Made by a program: the position numbers and the translations under genes. Shown one piece after another: positions 63,892 to 64,000 of a stretch of DNA of 64,000 nt. Origin of the DNA: Plectrocnemia conspersa (Eukaryota > Arthropoda > Insecta > Trichoptera > Polycentropodidae); NCBI GenBank assembly GCA_009617715.1, contig VTFK01000093.1:682001-746000 (forward strand), read 5' to 3'. Position 1 is the stretch's first letter, and every line of letters starts with the position of its first letter. The notes below the pieces were generated by a model. It made no database searches. It was given only the letters and a program-made list of their open reading frames with translations, and was not told the origin of the DNA.

Positions 63892-64000
63892 TCAATTTCC
63901 GGATTGTGAATATTCCCTATCTGCAACTTAAAACAGTGCTTCTCCTAGTATACATGACTCGAGGAAATCATATCCAAGCATACCTTATAAGAATTTTGTG

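Larger units (their letters stand above)
52230..64000. other. Probable long SAP47 intron with repeats; no exon found
   Basis: I see no convincing exon in 11.8 kb. It contains a pogo-like MITE (54380-54647), a GC-rich MITE (55542-55785), two GC-rich patches (about 53620-53790 and 56480-56740), a SINE copy (60860-61060), other dispersed repeats (59148-59192, 59645-59725, 61231-61285, 62970-63070), TA/ATT-rich sequence near 59110-59150 and a perfect palindrome (63844-63891). A 133-codon minus-strand frame at 62388-62789 is unexplained. Confidence 0.5.

Noticed and set aside
1..64000. CRISPR array, operon, integrated virus or bacterial genes
   Set aside because: No regularly spaced direct repeats, no polycistronic gene runs and no viral structural or polymerase genes were seen; all mobile elements recognised are eukaryotic transposons.

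Overview
The window is nuclear DNA from an arthropod, almost certainly an insect. Genes are split by short AT-rich introns with GT-AG ends. One gene encodes a ZAD zinc-finger protein, a class expanded in insects, and two encode clear orthologs of the Drosophila genes Bruce and Ubpy. Introns and spacers are AT-rich and full of decayed transposons. I cannot name the order or species. No bacterial, organellar or intact viral gene was seen.

Layout: (1) 58-16856, plus strand: the 3' two thirds of BRUCE/BIRC6, a giant E2/E3 ubiquitin ligase. I joined 46 exons with consistent phase, ending in the ubiquitin-conjugating domain. (2) 17576-19551, minus strand: a WD40 protein of the WDR20 family, unusually GC-rich, with an apparent one-base frameshift; its 3' end converges on BRUCE. 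(3) 19552-23639: TE-rich spacer with a (TA)n tract and a dead non-LTR reverse transcriptase. (4) 23640-28715, plus: a two-exon ZAD zinc-finger gene whose ZAD domain is split by a 3.3 kb intron. (5) 31982-32570, plus: a three-exon gene for a 144-residue coiled-coil, acidic-tailed protein I do not recognise. (6) 33414-47634, minus: the deubiquitinase USP8/Ubpy in 18 identified exons, with at least one small exon still missing. Its large introns hold a Tc1-like deletion derivative, a dead hAT transposase and several MITE-like repeats. (7) 50325-52229, plus: the first four coding exons of a SAP47/SYAP1-like gene. The BSD-domain exons were not found and should lie further on; from 52230 to the window end I see only probable intron with repeats.

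Functionally, three of the six genes belong to the ubiquitin system: BRUCE (conjugation), WDR20 (known in other animals as a cofactor of USP12/USP46) and USP8 (endosomal deubiquitinase). This may be chance linkage, but it is the most notable gene-level pattern. No CRISPR array, operon, rRNA or functional tRNA was found. The least explained items are the 144-residue protein, the WDR20 frameshift, the USP8 exon gap, and several short repeat families present in two or more copies, including a tRNA-derived SINE.
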